In this document: positions 1 to 15,200 of the stretch, one piece after another | Numbering within the stretch: position 1 is the stretch's first letter | Layout: each line of letters begins with the position of its first letter | Assembly (NCBI GenBank): GCA_029641185.1 | Contig: JAPWGK010000005.1 | Span: 1,116,001-1,180,000, forward strand | Direction of reading: 5' to 3' | Source of the DNA: Pseudofabraea citricarpa | Taxonomy: Eukaryota > Ascomycota > Leotiomycetes > Helotiales > Dermateaceae | DNA length: 64,000 nt | Translations under genes and position numbers: made by a program | Notes under the pieces: model-generated | What the model saw: the letters and a program-made list of their open reading frames with translations, nothing else | Told to the model about the DNA's origin: nothing | Database searches by the model: none

Positions 1-3000
1 GTTTATAAATATATAATTCTAAGATTTATTTAATATTAATAATAACTCTAGGTATTCTTAGTAAATAATATTATTTAGTTTAGACTTTTTATAAATATAA
101 TAATTTCTAATATATTAATTAAGATCTTTATTTATATTCTTCTAGATATAATTATCTTATAAAAGGATTAATATCCTTTCTTAGCTAGGATATTTAATTA
201 TAAGTTCTTTATATATTTTCTAAATTAATTTTATTTTATAAGCTTCTAAAACCTAGACTTAATTTTTATAAAATAAGATATTATCTTAATCTTTATAATA
301 TAACTTAGGAATATTCTTTATTAGTTTATTATCTCTTAAAACCTTAAGAGTTTCTTAGTAAAACTAATTATTTTTTTATCTTTTCTAGATATACTTAGGA
401 ATCGTTTATTTTATTCTTATAACCTAAATATATAAGTTAAATATTTCTAGAGTTTTTTTTCTATTAATTTTACTTTTAAGAAAAATAATTTATATTTATT
501 CTTTTTATTAATCGTTTAATTTATTTTATAATCTATCTTAAGATCTTCTAGTTAGAATATTTACTTTCTTGTTTTATTTTCCTAGTTTATAAATAATTTA
601 GAAATTAAATTCTAATAAAAATTTTATTTATCTAGCTTATCTTCTTAATAGTTTCTTAGTAATTATAAAATATTCTAAAGTCTTATAATCTAAGAGTATT
701 TATATAAGTAAGTTTATTCTTTAAAGTTTAGGTTTTTATTTCTTAAAATATTTAATTATTACTAAGAGTTTCTTATTATAAATTTTATAATTATATTTAG
801 TTAATAGGAATCTTCTAGAAAAGAATATTATAAGATATAAAAGTTCGTTTTCTTCGTATTAAGATAATATTCTTATATTAATATAATCTAATAAGTTATA
901 TTTTATAATATATTACTTATTTTTATTAAAATACGTAAGTATTAATACTAAGATAATTATCTTTTTTAGTTTTTTAAAAATATTCTAATATTTATTATTC
1001 TAGTTAAAGTCTTTTGTTTTTTCCTCTTTTTTACTTAAGTTATTAATTAGAGAAAATATTCTAAAATAATTCTTAATAAATTTTTTATAAAAATTTATAA
1101 ATCTAATAAAGCTTTATATATCTCTTAAATTCTTAGGTATTTCTTATTCTTAAATATCCTTAATCTTATTAGGATTTATTCTAATTCCTTTTATATTAAT
1201 AATTAATCCTAAGAATTTAATTTTATTTTAATAAAAAATATATTTCTTAATATTTATTTAAAGTTTTATCTCTTATAATTTAATTAAGACTTTTCTAATA
1301 TATTTTATATATTTTTCTCTAGTTATATTAGTATAAATATAAATATTATTAATATAAAATAAGATAAAATTATTAGAATATTCTTAGAATATCTTATTTA
1401 TAAAGTTCTAAAATATTAAAGATTTATTAATTAATCTAAAAGGAAATACTTTATATTTATATAAGTTTTATCTAATACGAAAAATAATAAGCTTTTTATT
1501 CTTTTTAGTTTAAAATCTAATTTTATTAAAAATATATTTAATATTTAGTTTTAATAAGAACTTAGTTTTTCTTATTTTTACTAGAATCTTATCTATTAAA
1601 AGTAAAAGGTATTTATTCTTTTTTATAATTATATTTAGCTTTTTATAATTAATATAAAATCTTAATCTTTCTCTAAGCTTTCGTATAAAAAAAATTAGTA
1701 ATAAGTAAGATATCTTATTTATATTAATAAAACCTTTTACTAATTATTCTTTAATATAAGTTCTAATAAGTTCGAGCTTCTCTTAAGATATCTTATATAA
1801 AAAAGTATATCTAAGATTTATTTTTCTTATAAATTTAATATAATAATCGTAGTTTTTATATAATAATAACTAGTTTATAATCTTTTTTAAGAATATCTTA
1901 ATTAAGTCTTATAATTCCTTTAGAAAATATTTCTTAATATTAACTTTTTCTTTAATATTTCTTTATTATTATTTAATAATATTTTTTAGGAAAATAATAA
2001 ATATTATTACTTCTTTTTATCTTATTTTTCTTTTAAATCTAAAAGTATTAATATATAAAGGTTTTTATTTTAGTAAATTTATTTTTTCTTATTTAGTCTT
2101 TTATCTTATTTCTTTAATTTTTTATATAATCTTTTCTTTTATACGTCTAGGTTTTAACTCTTTTTTATACTTATTTTTTCTTTTTTTAAAGCTTCTAGGG
2201 ATCTCTTTTTTAATTAGTTATTTTAAGTTTTTAGAGATTTCTAAAGAAATTAAAAGTATATTAGAAAGTTTTTTTATTTTACCTCTTTTTAAGATCTTAG
2301 TAATCTTAATTATTTTTTTATAAATATATAAATCTTTTTTCTTATTTATATAAAGAAAAGTAAGACTTAATATTTAAATTTTTAGTAATTTCTTAAAGTC
2401 TTTTATATTAAATATAACTTTATTTTTTATTATATCTAGTAATATATTTTATAAAGATATTTATATTTTTCTAAGTATAATATTATATTCTCTAAGTTTT
2501 ATAACTTAAAAGAAACTTAGTAGTTTTTATTTCTAATTAACTTTAAAATTAACTAGGATTTTATATTTAATAAAAGATATTTATTTATTATTAAATCTAG
2601 TAAAAGGTTTTAGATATTATAATTTTATTAGTTTAATCTATTTAATTTAAGATATTTATTATATAAAAAATTCGTTTATAAAATTTCTACTAAGATATCT
2701 AATATTAATTAGTATAAAAAAGAATATTTTTATTTTTCTTATCTTATATTATAATATAAAAGGGATATTATTTTTTAATCCTAAAGATAATCTAGTAATA
2801 TTAATTTTTAGAGAAATCTTTTTTTTTATATTTTAAGATATAATTTCTCTTAAAACTTCTCGTTTTCTAACTTAATAGTTTTTTTTAAGGATTTTATTAT
2901 AATAATCTTAGTAGTCTTTTTATATAAATAATCCTTAGCTTTATATTCTTACTTATAATAATAAAAATAAGCTTTTTCTTTTAATAATTTTTATTTTTCT

Positions 3001-4309
3001 TTCTTAGAGAATCTTAGTTTAATTATCTTAGGAATAAAGTTAATTAACTTTTTTTTATTAATAGGTTTACTTAAAATAAAAGATTTCTTAGAGATATTTA
3101 TTATAAATTAAGCTAATTTCTTTTAGATCTTTTTATTTTCTTAAACCTTTTAATTTATTTTCTTATATCTTATAATTATATTCTTATAATTAGGTTTATC
3201 TAGGAATATAACTTTAAAATCTTAAAGTTTTTTATTTACTTTTATATTAAGTTTATCTAGTCTAGATTTTTTATTTTATCTAAGTTTTCTTATAAATTTA
3301 TTAAATTTAGTAAAAAAAGTTAAGAAAAAGTTATTATTTTAATAAAATTTCTTAACTTCTAAGAAAATAGTTTTTTTTTTATCTAGGTTATTATAAATAA
3401 GTTTAAGTTTATATAAGACTTTATTTATAATATTAAATTTATTTAAAGAAAATTAATATAATCTAGTTTAGATATAATTAATTATATCTCTAGATATTTT
3501 ATTATTTATATAACTAATACGATTAGTTTTACTTATAAAATAATCTTAGTTAATCTTAAGCTTATTCTTAATTATATACTTCTAGTTCTTAAATTTCTTA
3601 TAAGTTCCTAAAAAGAAAATAAATAAATCTAAAAGCTTATTACTTTTATACGATCGGTTTTTATCTTTTTATATATTCTCCTAAATATTTAAGGTTATAC
3701 TTTAATTTCTTATTAGCCGAATAATTTATTTCTTATTCTTAAGTATTTCCTAGATATACTAAATATTATAAGTATTTATACTTATTATCTTATTTAGCTA
3801 GTTATTTCTATTAATTAATCTAATATTCTCTTATTTTAATTTTATAATCTTTCGCTCTCTTATTATTAATTACTTAATTAAGTTACTTATAATATTATAA
3901 ACTTCTTATATAAGCTAGTCTTATTCTTATCTAGTAAACTTATATTTTTTATAGAATTTATTAAGTAATTAGAAGAAGTATTCGCGTTCTTTTTATTTTA
4001 TTAAAATAATTTCCTTTATACTCTTAACTTTTTAAAGCTTTTTTATATTCTTATTTTCTTTTATTATAAGTATTAAAAGTTAAGAGTATATATATCTTAA
4101 GATAATACGTCTAATTTTTCTAGGTTATTTAATTATTCTTATAAGTACTTTTATAAGTTTCTTTCTAGTCTTAATTAATATAAAAGTAAATATCTTATTA
4201 TCTAATTCCTCTTTCTTATTATTTTCCTTAATTATAAGTTAAAAGTTTATTTATATTTTTAAGTATTAAAAATTTCGGTTCTAGGATTCGTATTCTAATA
4301 TCTTAGATA
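1..4309 (-). mobile_element. Degenerate Ty3/Gypsy internal region, inverted copy, cut by the window edge
   Basis: This stretch is the reverse complement of the first part of the plus-strand Gypsy copy that starts near 4,880. For example, 3,030-3,130 matches 6,050-6,140 inverted, and 4,010-4,105 matches 5,070-5,180 inverted. The arms differ mostly by C/T and G/A transitions, as expected for independent RIP of two copies. The copy is read on the minus strand. Its primer-binding side lies near 4,300 and its polymerase region runs leftward out of the window. All reading frames are full of stops. Confidence 0.8.
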
Positions 4310-4875
4310 TAATTTCTATTTATTCTCTTATTATAACTAGTAAGTATCTAGTATAATAATATATTATTACGTATATTCTAGATTCTAAGAGTTCTAGTTT
4401 ATTATATATTATCGCGACTTTAGTAAATCTAGGAATCTAGGTTTTTATATAATAAAATATAAAAGTTTTATAAATTCGTATATATTTTTATTATCTTTAT
4501 TAAGATAAAAGTAAAAAGATAATACTTAGATAATATTATAATATATAAAATATAAAGTAAATAAGAGATTAATATAACTAATTAATAATAAAAGATCTAA
4601 GTATAAGGAGAGAAAAAGAAAGGAAAAAAAAGAAAATATAAGAAACTAGCTATAAGTAGTTTTTTTTATTATACTAGTATTTACTCTCTAAGTATTCTTT
4701 ATTATACGTATTCTTAGATAAGTAAATATATAAGATAAGTTATATATAATTTATCTTACTTAGTAAATTTCTAGTTATATAATTAGAGTTAATAAATTAT
4801 AATATAAAATAAGTAAAATATATATAAGAGAAGTAAGTATATAATATATATCTTAAGTAACTTATATAAGAACTA
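4310..4875 (-). repeat. Gypsy LTR, minus orientation, at the junction of the two inverted copies
   Basis: Positions of about 4,560-4,875 are the reverse complement of about 10,290-10,620, which follows the 3' end of the plus Gypsy copy. Positions of about 4,430-4,480 match the reverse complement of 18,400-18,445. Read on the minus strand it is therefore a complete LTR of roughly 565 bp followed by the internal region of the left copy. It also abuts the primer-binding side of the right copy at about 4,880, where an LTR in plus orientation would be expected. Borders are approximate. Confidence 0.65.
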
Positions 4876-4879
4876 TAAT

Positions 4880-7800
4880 AAATACTAGAATATAAACCCT
4901 AGAACTAAAATCTTTAATACTTAGAAGTATAAATAAACCTTTAACTTATAATTAAAAAAGATAATAAAAAGGAGGAATTAGATAATAAGATATTTATTTT
5001 TATATTAATTAAAACTAGAAAAAAACTTATAAAAATAATTATAAGAATAATTAGATAACCTAGAAAAATTAAATATATTATCTTAAGATACGCGTATCCT
5101 TAATTTTTAATACTTATAATAAAAGAAAATAAAAATATAAAAAAGCTTTAGGAAATTAAGAGCGTAAAAGAAATTATCTTAATAAAATAAAAAAAATATA
5201 AACGTTTCTTTTAATTATTTAATAAATTTTATAAAAAATATAAGCTTACTAAATAAAAATAAGATTAACTTATATAAGAAGTTTATAATATTATAAGTAA
5301 CTTAATTAAGTAGTTAATAATAAAAGAGTAATAAATTATAAAGTTAGAATAAAAAAATACTAGATTAATTAATAGAAATAATTAGTTAAATAAAATAATA
5401 AGTATAAAAACTTATAATATTTAATATATCTAGGAAATACTTAAAAATAAGAAATAAATTATTTAGCTAATAAGAAATTAAAATATAATCTTAAACGCTT
5501 AAGAGAATATATAAGAAGATAAAAATTAATTATATAAAAGTAATAAGCTTCTAGATTTATTTATCTTTTTTTTAGGAACTTATAAGAAATTTAAGAACTA
5601 AAAATATATAATTAAGAATAAACTTAAAACTAATTAAGATTATTTTATAAATAAAACTAATTATATTAGTTATATAAGTAATAAAATATCTAGAGATATA
5701 ATTAATTATATCTAAATTAAATTATATTTATTTTCTTTAAATAAATTTAATATTATAAATAAGATCTTATATAAACTTAAATTCGTTTATAATAATCTAG
5801 ATAAAAAAGGAATTATTCTCTTAGAAATTAAGAAATTTTACTAGAATAATAACTTTTTTTTAACTTTTTTTATTAAATTTAATAAACTTATAAGAAAACT
5901 TAGATAAAACGAATAATCTAAACTAAATAAACTTAATATAAAAGTAAATAAAGAACTTTAAGATTTTAGAGTTATATTCCTAGATAAACTTAATTATAAA
6001 AGTATAATTATAAGATATAAGAAAATAAATTAAAAGATTTAAGGAAATAAAAAGATCTAAAAGAAATTAGCTTAATTTATAATAAATATCTCTAAGAAAT
6101 CTTTTATTTTAAATAAACCTATTAATAAAGAAAAATTAATTAATTTTACTTTTAAGATAATTAAAATAAAACTTTCTAAGAAAAAGAAATAAAAATTATT
6201 AAAGAAAAAAGCTTATTTTTATTATTATAAGTAAGAATATAAAGCTAAGGATTATTTATATAAAAAAGCTACTAAGATTATTATAATAAAATCCTTAAAG
6301 AAAACTATTAAATTAAAAAATAAAAAGCCTTAAGAGAAATTATATCTTAAGATATAAAAGAAAAAATTCCCTTAAAAATTAATATTATTAGATTATTTTT
6401 AGGATTAAAAAATAATACTTCTTTTATATTATAATATAAGATAAGAAAAATAAAAATACTTTCTTTTATATTAATTAATACTAGATATCTTAGTAGAAAT
6501 TTTATAGATAAATCTTTTATATAATAAATATCTTAAATTAAATAAATTAGACTAATAAAACTATAATATTTAAAACCTTTTACTAGATTTAATAATAAAG
6601 AAATATCTTTTATTAAATATAAAATTCTAGTTAGCTTTAAAGTTAATTAGAAATAAGAATTACTAAGTTTCTTCTAGATTATAAAACTTAGAAGATATAA
6701 TATTATACTTAGAAAAATATAAATATCTTTATAAAATATATTATTAGATATAATAAAAAATAAAATTATATTTAATATAAAAGATTCTAAGAAACTACTA
6801 AAAATTTAAATACTAAGTTTTATTTCTTCTTATATAAATAAGAAAAAAGATTTATATATTTATAAAAAAGTAATTAAGATTACTAAGATCTTAAAAAGAG
6901 GTAAAATAAAAGAACTTTCTAATAAGTTATTTATAATTCTAAAAATCTTTAAAAATAAAAAAAAGCTAATTAAGAAAGAGATTCCTAAGAATTCTAAAAA
7001 AAGAAAGAATAAATATAAAAAAGAATTAAAATCTAAATATATAAAAGAAAGAATTATATAAAAAATTAAAGAAATAAGATAAAAAACTAAGTAGGAAAAA
7101 GTAAATCTACTAAAATAAAAATCTTTATATATTAATACTCTTAGATTTAAAAGAGAGATAAAATAAAAAGAAGTAATAATATTTATTATCTCTCTAAAGA
7201 ATATTATTAAATAATAATAAAGAAATACTAAAAGAGAAGTTAATATTAAGAAATATCTCTTAAAAGAATTATAAGACTTAATTAAAATATTCTTAAAAAA
7301 AGCTATAAACTAGTTATTATTATATAAAAGTTATAATTATTATATTAAACTTATAAAAGAAATAAATCTTAGATATACTCTTTTATATAAGATATCTTAA
7401 GAAAAATTAGAACTTATTAGAGCTTATATTAAAGAATAATTAATAAAAGATTTTATTAATATAAGTAAGATATCTTACTTATTATTAATTCTTTTTATAA
7501 GAAAACTAAGAGAAAAATTAAGATTTTATATAAACTATAAAAAGCTAAATATAATTATAAAAAAGAATAAGTACCTCTTATCTTTAATAAATAAAACTTT
7601 AATAAGAATAAGAAAAACTAAGTTTTTATTAAAACTAGATATTAGATATATTTTTAATAAAATTAGATTTTAAACTAAAGAAAATAAAAAGCTTATTATT
7701 TTTTATATTAGATAAAACTTATATAAATATAAGATATTTCCTTTTAGATTAACTAATAAACCTTTAATATTTTAGAATTTTATAAATAAGATATTCTAGG

Positions 7801-10274
7801 AATATTCTAATAATTTTATTTTATCTTATATTAATAATATTTATATTTATACTAATAAAACTAGAGAAAAATATATAAAATATATTAGAAAAGTTTTAAT
7901 TAAATTATAAGAGATAAAACTTTAAGTAAATATTAAGAAGTATATCTTTTACTAAGATAAAATTAAGTTCTTAGGACTAATTATTAGTATAAAAGGAATT
8001 AGAATAAACCCTAATAAAATTAAGGATATTTAAGAATAAGAAATACCTAAGAACTTAAGAAATATATAAAGCTTTATTAGATTTATAAACTTTTATAAAA
8101 GATTTATTAAGAATTATTTTAGGATATTCTTTCTAATTAATAACCTAAGTAAAAAAGAGAAGAAAATAAAAGATTTTAATTAAAATAATAAATATTAAAA
8201 TATTTTTAAAAAACTAAAAAAAGTAATTATCTTAGTATTAATATTTATATATTTTAATAAAAATAAATAATATATTATAAAATATAACTTATCTAATTAT
8301 ATTAATATAAGAATATTATCTTAATATAAAAAAAATAAACTCTTATATCTTATAATATTTTTTTCTAGAAAACTTTTATTAGCTAAATATAATTATAAAA
8401 TTTATAATAAAAAACTCTTAGTAATAATTAAATATTTTAAGGAATAAAAACCTAAACTTTAAGAAATAAATTTACTAGTATAAGTACTCTTAAATTATAA
8501 GACTTTAGAATATTTTATAATTATTAAGAAACTAATAAAAAGATAAGCTAGATAAGTAAAATTCTTATTAGAATTTAACTTCTAGATTATTTATAAATTA
8601 GGAAAATAAAATAAGAAAATAAATATTTTAACTAAAAGATCTTAAGATAAATTATAAGATAAATTAGATAATTAATAGAAAAAATAAATATAAATTATTC
8701 TTACTAAAAGTAGAATTAATAAAAAGGAAGCTTTAGAAGTATTTAACTTATATATTAGTTATAAGAATAAAATAAATAATTCCTAAGTATATTTAAAAGA
8801 GATAAAAGAATAATTAATTCTACTAAGAAACTCTTAAAATTTTAAGAGATAATAAACTAATAAAAGATATTCCTAAGTTATATTATAAAAATTAAGATAA
8901 TATCTTATTTTATAAGAACTAAGTCTAGATTTTAGAAGCTTATAAAATAAAATTAATTTAAAAAATATATAAAAAACTTATAATTAGATATTTTAACTAA
9001 GAAGAGATATTAATCTTTTTATAAGATAATTATATCTAGAAGAATATAAATAAAAATCTAAATTAATATATTAGAAACTATTATATTTATAAAAAGTTTA
9101 AACTAAATAATATTATTTACTAAGAATACCTAAAGCTATTATTAATATTAGATAAACCTTAGAGTTATATATTTATAGATTTTATAATTAGACTTCTAAA
9201 AAGTAATAGATTTAATATTATCTTAATTATAATTTATAAATTATTAAAGGAAAGATATTATATTTTTTATAAATATAAAAATAAAAGAATAAGTATAAAA
9301 GAAACTATTAAATTATTCTTAAAAAATATATAAAAATATTATAGATTACTTATAACTTATATCTCTAATAAAAGTTTTTAATTTATAAGTAAGATATAAA
9401 AAAAGCTTTATAAGATATTAGGAATTAATATTTAATTATTTATTATAATATACTTAGAAATAAATAACTAAATAAAAAAAATAAACGTAAAAATAAAATA
9501 TTACCTAAGAGCTTATATTAATTACTTATAAGATAACTAAAGTTAAACCCTACTAATAATAGAATTTATAGGAAATAAATACTAATTTATAAGTATAAAA
9601 ATTATATTATTTTTTATAAATAAAAGATATAAACTAAGAATAAATTTTAACTAAGAAAATATAAAGATTAATTAATTATAACTAGTAAAAAGTAGACTAG
9701 ATAAAAGATAAGTAATAAAATTTATAAAAAGAATAAAAGATACTTAGAAATTTATATATAAAAAAATAACTTAGTCCTAAAATAAAATAAAAAAATATAT
9801 AAATAAGAAATAATTACTAGTATTAAATTATAAACTAGAAGATAAAATTTATATCTTAATAAAAAATATCTAAATATAAAAACTTTTATAAAAATTAGAA
9901 TATAAGAATAAAAAACTTTATAAAATTAAAAAGAAAATTAAACTAAGCTCTTATAAAGTAAAATTATTACTAGAACTAAAAATTTATCTTATATTTTACT
10001 TTAACTTATTATATAAAGATCTAGATAATCTTTTACTTAGATAAAAAGAAACTAAATCTCTCTTAATTAATATAAAAGGAAATAATAAATAAAAAATAAA
10101 AGATATTAAAGATATAAAGATAATTAAAAGAAAAGTTTTTTATAAGATTAAATAAGTATAATAATTATTAGATCTAAAGTAATATTTAATAAAAAATTTT
10201 AAAAATATATAAGAAATTCTAAGAGATTTTTATTTTAGATATCTAGATAAACTTTATCTAATATAAAAATTAAA
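4880..10274 (+). mobile_element. Degenerate Ty3/Gypsy (chromovirus-like) gag-pol region
   Basis: Reading through the RIP stops on the plus strand gives recognisable Gypsy polymerase landmarks in the right order. The reverse transcriptase active site is at 7,827-7,853 and reads Y-I-N-N, the RIP product of YxDD (GAT to AAT). A stretch at about 7,950-8,105 reads KFLGLIIS...INPNKIKDI...SFIRFINFYKRFIK with stops, the end of the RT domain. The integrase zinc-finger tail is at about 9,060-9,110 (YIRNYYIYKKFK, with cysteines changed to tyrosine). A chromodomain-like end is at about 10,190-10,265 (NFKN...EILRDF). A purine-rich tract precedes the LTR near 10,265. The element is dead. Confidence 0.85.
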
Positions 10275-10640
10275 TACTTAGAGGAAGAATAATATTATAA
10301 TTCTTATATAAGTTATTTAAGATATATATTATATACTTACTTCTTTTATATATATTTTACTTACTTTATATTATAACTTATTAACCTAGATTATATAATT
10401 AGAAATTTACTAAGTAAGATAAATTATATATAACTTATCTTATATATTTACTTACCTAAGAATACGTATAATAAAGAATATCTAGAGAATAAATACTAGT
10501 ATAATAAGAAGGATTACTTATAATTAGCTTCTTATACTTTCTTTTTTTTCCTTTTTTCTTCTCTTCTTATACTTAGATCTTTTATTATTAATTAGTTATA
10601 TTAATCTCTTATTTATTTTATATTTTATAAGCTATAATAT
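10275..10640 (+). repeat. Gypsy 3' LTR, left part, interrupted by a nested element
   Basis: The sequence begins right after the purine-rich tract of the plus Gypsy copy and is the reverse complement of the LTR at 4,560-4,875. Similarity stops at about 10,640 and resumes at about 18,400, where 45 bases match another part of the same LTR (4,430-4,480 inverted). About 75 bp of LTR expected at the join are not found, so there was either a small deletion or a variant target. This shows that the element at 10,641-18,399 landed in an existing LTR. Confidence 0.7.
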
Positions 10641-10763
10641 TAGTTAATTTATTTATAAATATATTAACTTATATATAATATATTATTTATATAAAGTACT
10701 AAGACTTAACCGAATATATATAACTTAAGAGATATAAATAAAAAATATATAATCCTCCTAATA
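10641..10763 (+). repeat. Direct repeat copy 1 (putative short LTR)
   Basis: A 123-bp repeat matches 18,277-18,399 in the same orientation and at the same length. All the differences I see between the copies are C/T or G/A transitions. This copy is the more mutated: for example it has TATATT where the other keeps TACGCT. Confidence 0.8.
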
Positions 10764-12241
10764 CTAATAACTTTTTTCTTTTTTAAAAAGTATTAAATTA
10801 GATTATATCTTATATAAATTAATATTATACGAGTATAATATTATAAATAATTAGTATTAAGAAAGTATAAGTAACTAAGAAACTAAAGATAAATACTTAT
10901 AAATACTAAACTTATAAATATAAGAAATATAAATAAGAAAATACTTAATATAAGGAAATAATCTACTAAATAAATATAAGAAAAATATTATATAATATTA
11001 GTAAGTTATATACTAGGATTCTAGAGGGTAATTCTAACTTAAGTAAACTATTAATTTTATCTCTTAATAGATAAAGTAAATAATTATATAAATTAATATT
11101 TAATAATTATAAATTATCTTAGAAGTTAAGTAAATTACTTTATACTAAGTAAATTATTACTTAAGTAATTACCTAGTCTCTTTATAATTATAAATACCTA
11201 GGAATTTTTTACTTAACCTTTTTCTTTCTTTTCTATTAATAATTAAACTTTACTTTTCTTTTTTTTATATTTATAATTAATTATTTATCTTTTTTTTCTT
11301 TTTCTCTCTTTTTAACTTTATATATATTACTTTTATATTATATACTTTTACCTTAAGTATATTTTAGGTTATTAACTTAGTCTTATAAAAAATATAATAT
11401 CTAATTATAAAAAAGATCTTAATCTTCTTAATATAATTAATTATAATAACTTTAAAGACTTTATCTTAGAAGTATAAGATTATATATTTAGTATATATAA
11501 TAAAAGAATAACTCGAATTTACTTTTAGTACTTTTAGCTACTTATTATTTATTATACTATTATTATTTATTATTTAACTAAATTTAATTATATTTTCTAG
11601 TAATAATACTTCTAAAATATTTTATATAAAGCTATTATTCTTATTATTATTAGAAGATATAATCTAGTTAATATATATATTAATTAGACTTATCTTTAAT
11701 ATATTCTTAGACTTTTAGTTTAGTTTTAATAAAAAGTAGATTATTCTCTAATAAACTAATAATATATTATATATATTCCTAATAGTTATTATAAGTCTTA
11801 CTTTTTATCCTACTTTATATATAAACTTAAGATTAATAATAAAGTATATAAAGGATATCTAATAAGTTAATCTAATAATTATTATAAGTATTATAAGTTT
11901 ATTTCTAAATAATCCTTTTATATTTTATAATTAATTAACTTTTAAGTAATAGTTTTTTTTTTATTAGGTTTATAAGTTATAATAAATTTATATAATATTT
12001 CTTATTAAGATCTCTCTAATAGATATTATCCTAATACTTATAAATACTTTAGTCTTACTCTTATTAATCTTATTATATAAGTAGAAGTTATAATTATTAT
12101 ATAATACGTATATTAAGAGGCTCGTCTTATTACTTTAGCTTAGTCTTCTAATAAAAAGAAAGACTCTTCTTATAGCTTAGTTTATATATCCTCTAGTAAT
12201 AGAAATACTATTAACTTTATTAATACTTAGATTAATCTAAA

Positions 12242-12290
12242 GAATAATAATAATAATAGTAATAATAATAATAATAAGAGTAATAATAAT
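12242..12290. repeat. AAT-rich microsatellite
   Basis: A run of AAT trinucleotides with AGT and AAG interruptions lies inside the nested element. It may once have coded for an asparagine-rich segment, but no frame survives. Confidence 0.6.
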
Positions 12291-15200
12291 ATTTATAAGA
12301 GTAAAAGCTTTATTTTATAGTTTAGTTTTTCTTTTATCTAGCTTTTTATTTTTATATAAAAAATAATACTTATTTATTTTTCCTAATTTTAAATAAATAA
12401 ATATTTAAATAAGTAACTAAAAAATAAACGAAAATAAATTCTAAAAATAAAATTAATATAATAATATATAAAAATTCTTATTTTTTAATTATTTTTCTTC
12501 TCTTTTAACCTACCTATTAATTTATATAAAGATCTTATTATTATTAAGAAACTTTTTAAGAGTATTATTAGCTTTCTTTTTTATTATAATATTAGCTAAA
12601 TTATTAAGTTTATTTATCTAATAAACTTTTATAAGCTTTTTTCTTTTATATAATTAATATAATATTATAATATTAATTATTAAGTATTTCTCTTTAATAA
12701 TTCTAAGCTTTATAAGGTATTTATATAATAAATACGAATTAGTATATATAATTATAAGTCTTAGTAAGAGGTTTAATTATAATATTATTTTATTAATTAT
12801 ATTATTAATAATAATAATAATATTAACTCTTATTATTATATTATAGATTTCTAATATAAGTATACTTCTTATAACTCTCTTACTTTTTATATTATTCTAG
12901 TAGATTATATTTCTTTTAAGAGTAAACTTATTTAGTTTATATATAAATAAAAGAGTTATTAAATCTTATTTTATTATTATTTAGGATTTAGTTACTAGTA
13001 AAATAATAAACCTAAGTTAAGAACTTAGGTTCTTATTATTTATAAATAACTTATTTATAAATATAAATAACTTTATATAAGATAAGTTAAGAAAGATATA
13101 ATAAATCCCTTAATCTAAGTTACTTATCTACTACTTTAAATAAGTATTTAACTTTATAATTTTTATAAAAATTAACTTCTAGTATTAAGTAATAATAGAA
13201 AGATTAAAAGTAGCTTTAGATTAATAAATACTTATTATATATATATCTTAAGTATATTATTATTAGTAATCCTCTTAACTAAATAATAAATCTAGATTAA
13301 TAAGTTATATTTTTTTATCTTACCTTTTTTAGAGTAATAATAAGGAATTATTATAATTTTATTAGAGAATATACTTATTAAATATTAGAGATATTTTATA
13401 TATAAGTATTTCTAATAGTTTTACTAAGAAGTTAGCTTTTTTTAGCTTTTTTTTCTTTTAGTTAATAAATATATTATTACCTAAGATTAATATATTATTA
13501 ATTTATATACTTATAATTCTAAAAGCTTTAGAGTTAGAAATAAGTAAGTATAAATTATATATAGATATTTATATCTATAATTAATTAATATAATACTTAT
13601 AATATATTATCTACTAATATATATTTATCTCTAGAATATTATATAATAGCTTTCTTACTATTATAATTATATCCTTTAGGTATTAGTATTAGATCTCTTT
13701 TAGTAGATATATAAGAATCTAATAAGCTAAATTTATAATAAACTAAATATATACTTAAGTAATATTATAATAATAAAAGATATATTTATATAAATTAAGT
13801 AAGATAATAAGAGTAATAAATAAGTATTAGCTTACTCTTTAGATTATTAGTAACTAAGTTAATATAAATTATTTTCTTATATTATTATAAGCTTAAATAA
13901 TATAATAAATTTTTTTATATAAAGTTATTATTTTCTTTCCTTTTATTTTATATATTAACTAGAAGTTAAAAATCCTTCTTTTATATTATTATAAATTAAA
14001 TCTAATAAATTCGAAAATATTATTTATAATTAATCCTTTAACTTTCTTTCTAATAAATTCCTTAAATAATTACTTAGGTATTATAATAATATCTAACTCC
14101 TAAAATTATCTTAAAAGCTTAAGATTATTAACCTTCTTATAAGTTAGATATACTAATAATATTACTTATCTTATATTACTTATATTTTATATAAGCTAAG
14201 ATAACTTATTAGAGGGATATTATATATAAGAAAATAAAAATTAGATTATAAAATTTTTATTAGACTTCCTATTATTATAAGAAATTCTTTTATTAAAGGA
14301 ATAAATTAATTTTTATAATAATATAACTATTAGTATAAATCTTAATTATATAAGTATTATATAAATTTACTTAGTTTAGATAATATCTTCTAATACTTAT
14401 AACTTTATCTTCTAATTATTTTTTACTCTTAATATAAGTCTTATATTCTTATAATTAACTTCTTAGGATTAGTTATCTTATAGCTTTAAGTTAAAAGGTT
14501 TTATAATAATTAAATAGAAATTTATTAGGTTATAAAATATATTAATAATATAAGTTTTACTTATAATATTAATTAACTTATATAATCCTTTTTATTTTTA
14601 CTTTTCTTTTTATACTAGGATATCTAATTATAATAATAATAATATTATTAAATTCGTATAAGAGTTATTTTATATAACTAATATTTCTTTAATTAATTAT
14701 TAGGTATAAAAGTATTTAATTTCTTATATTATTAGGTTTATTACTTTCTTATACTTTATTATAAATATAACTAGGATATTATCCTAGTTTATTCTTAGGT
14801 AAATACTAAAAACAAGTAACATAAGTATTAGTTTATTAGGTTTTATAGAATTATTAATAGCTTTTATAATTATCTAAAAAATAATATTTTTATTAATATA
14901 TTTATCTTTTAATTTTATATAAAATATTTTATATATATATTATAAAAGTATATAATATCTTTTTATTTTCCTAATATTATTATAAGCTTTTATAGGAACT
15001 TCCTTAGTCTTAGTTATTATTACTAATATATTTTATTAAAACTTAGATACTATAAAGTTTATATTAATATTATATATAAAGAAATCTAGTAGACTAAGAT
15101 ATATATTAATCTATAATATATAAAGTATATTTTATATAATTTCTACTTTTATATCTTTTAGAAATTTTATTATATTAAATAATATTATTTTATTAATTAT

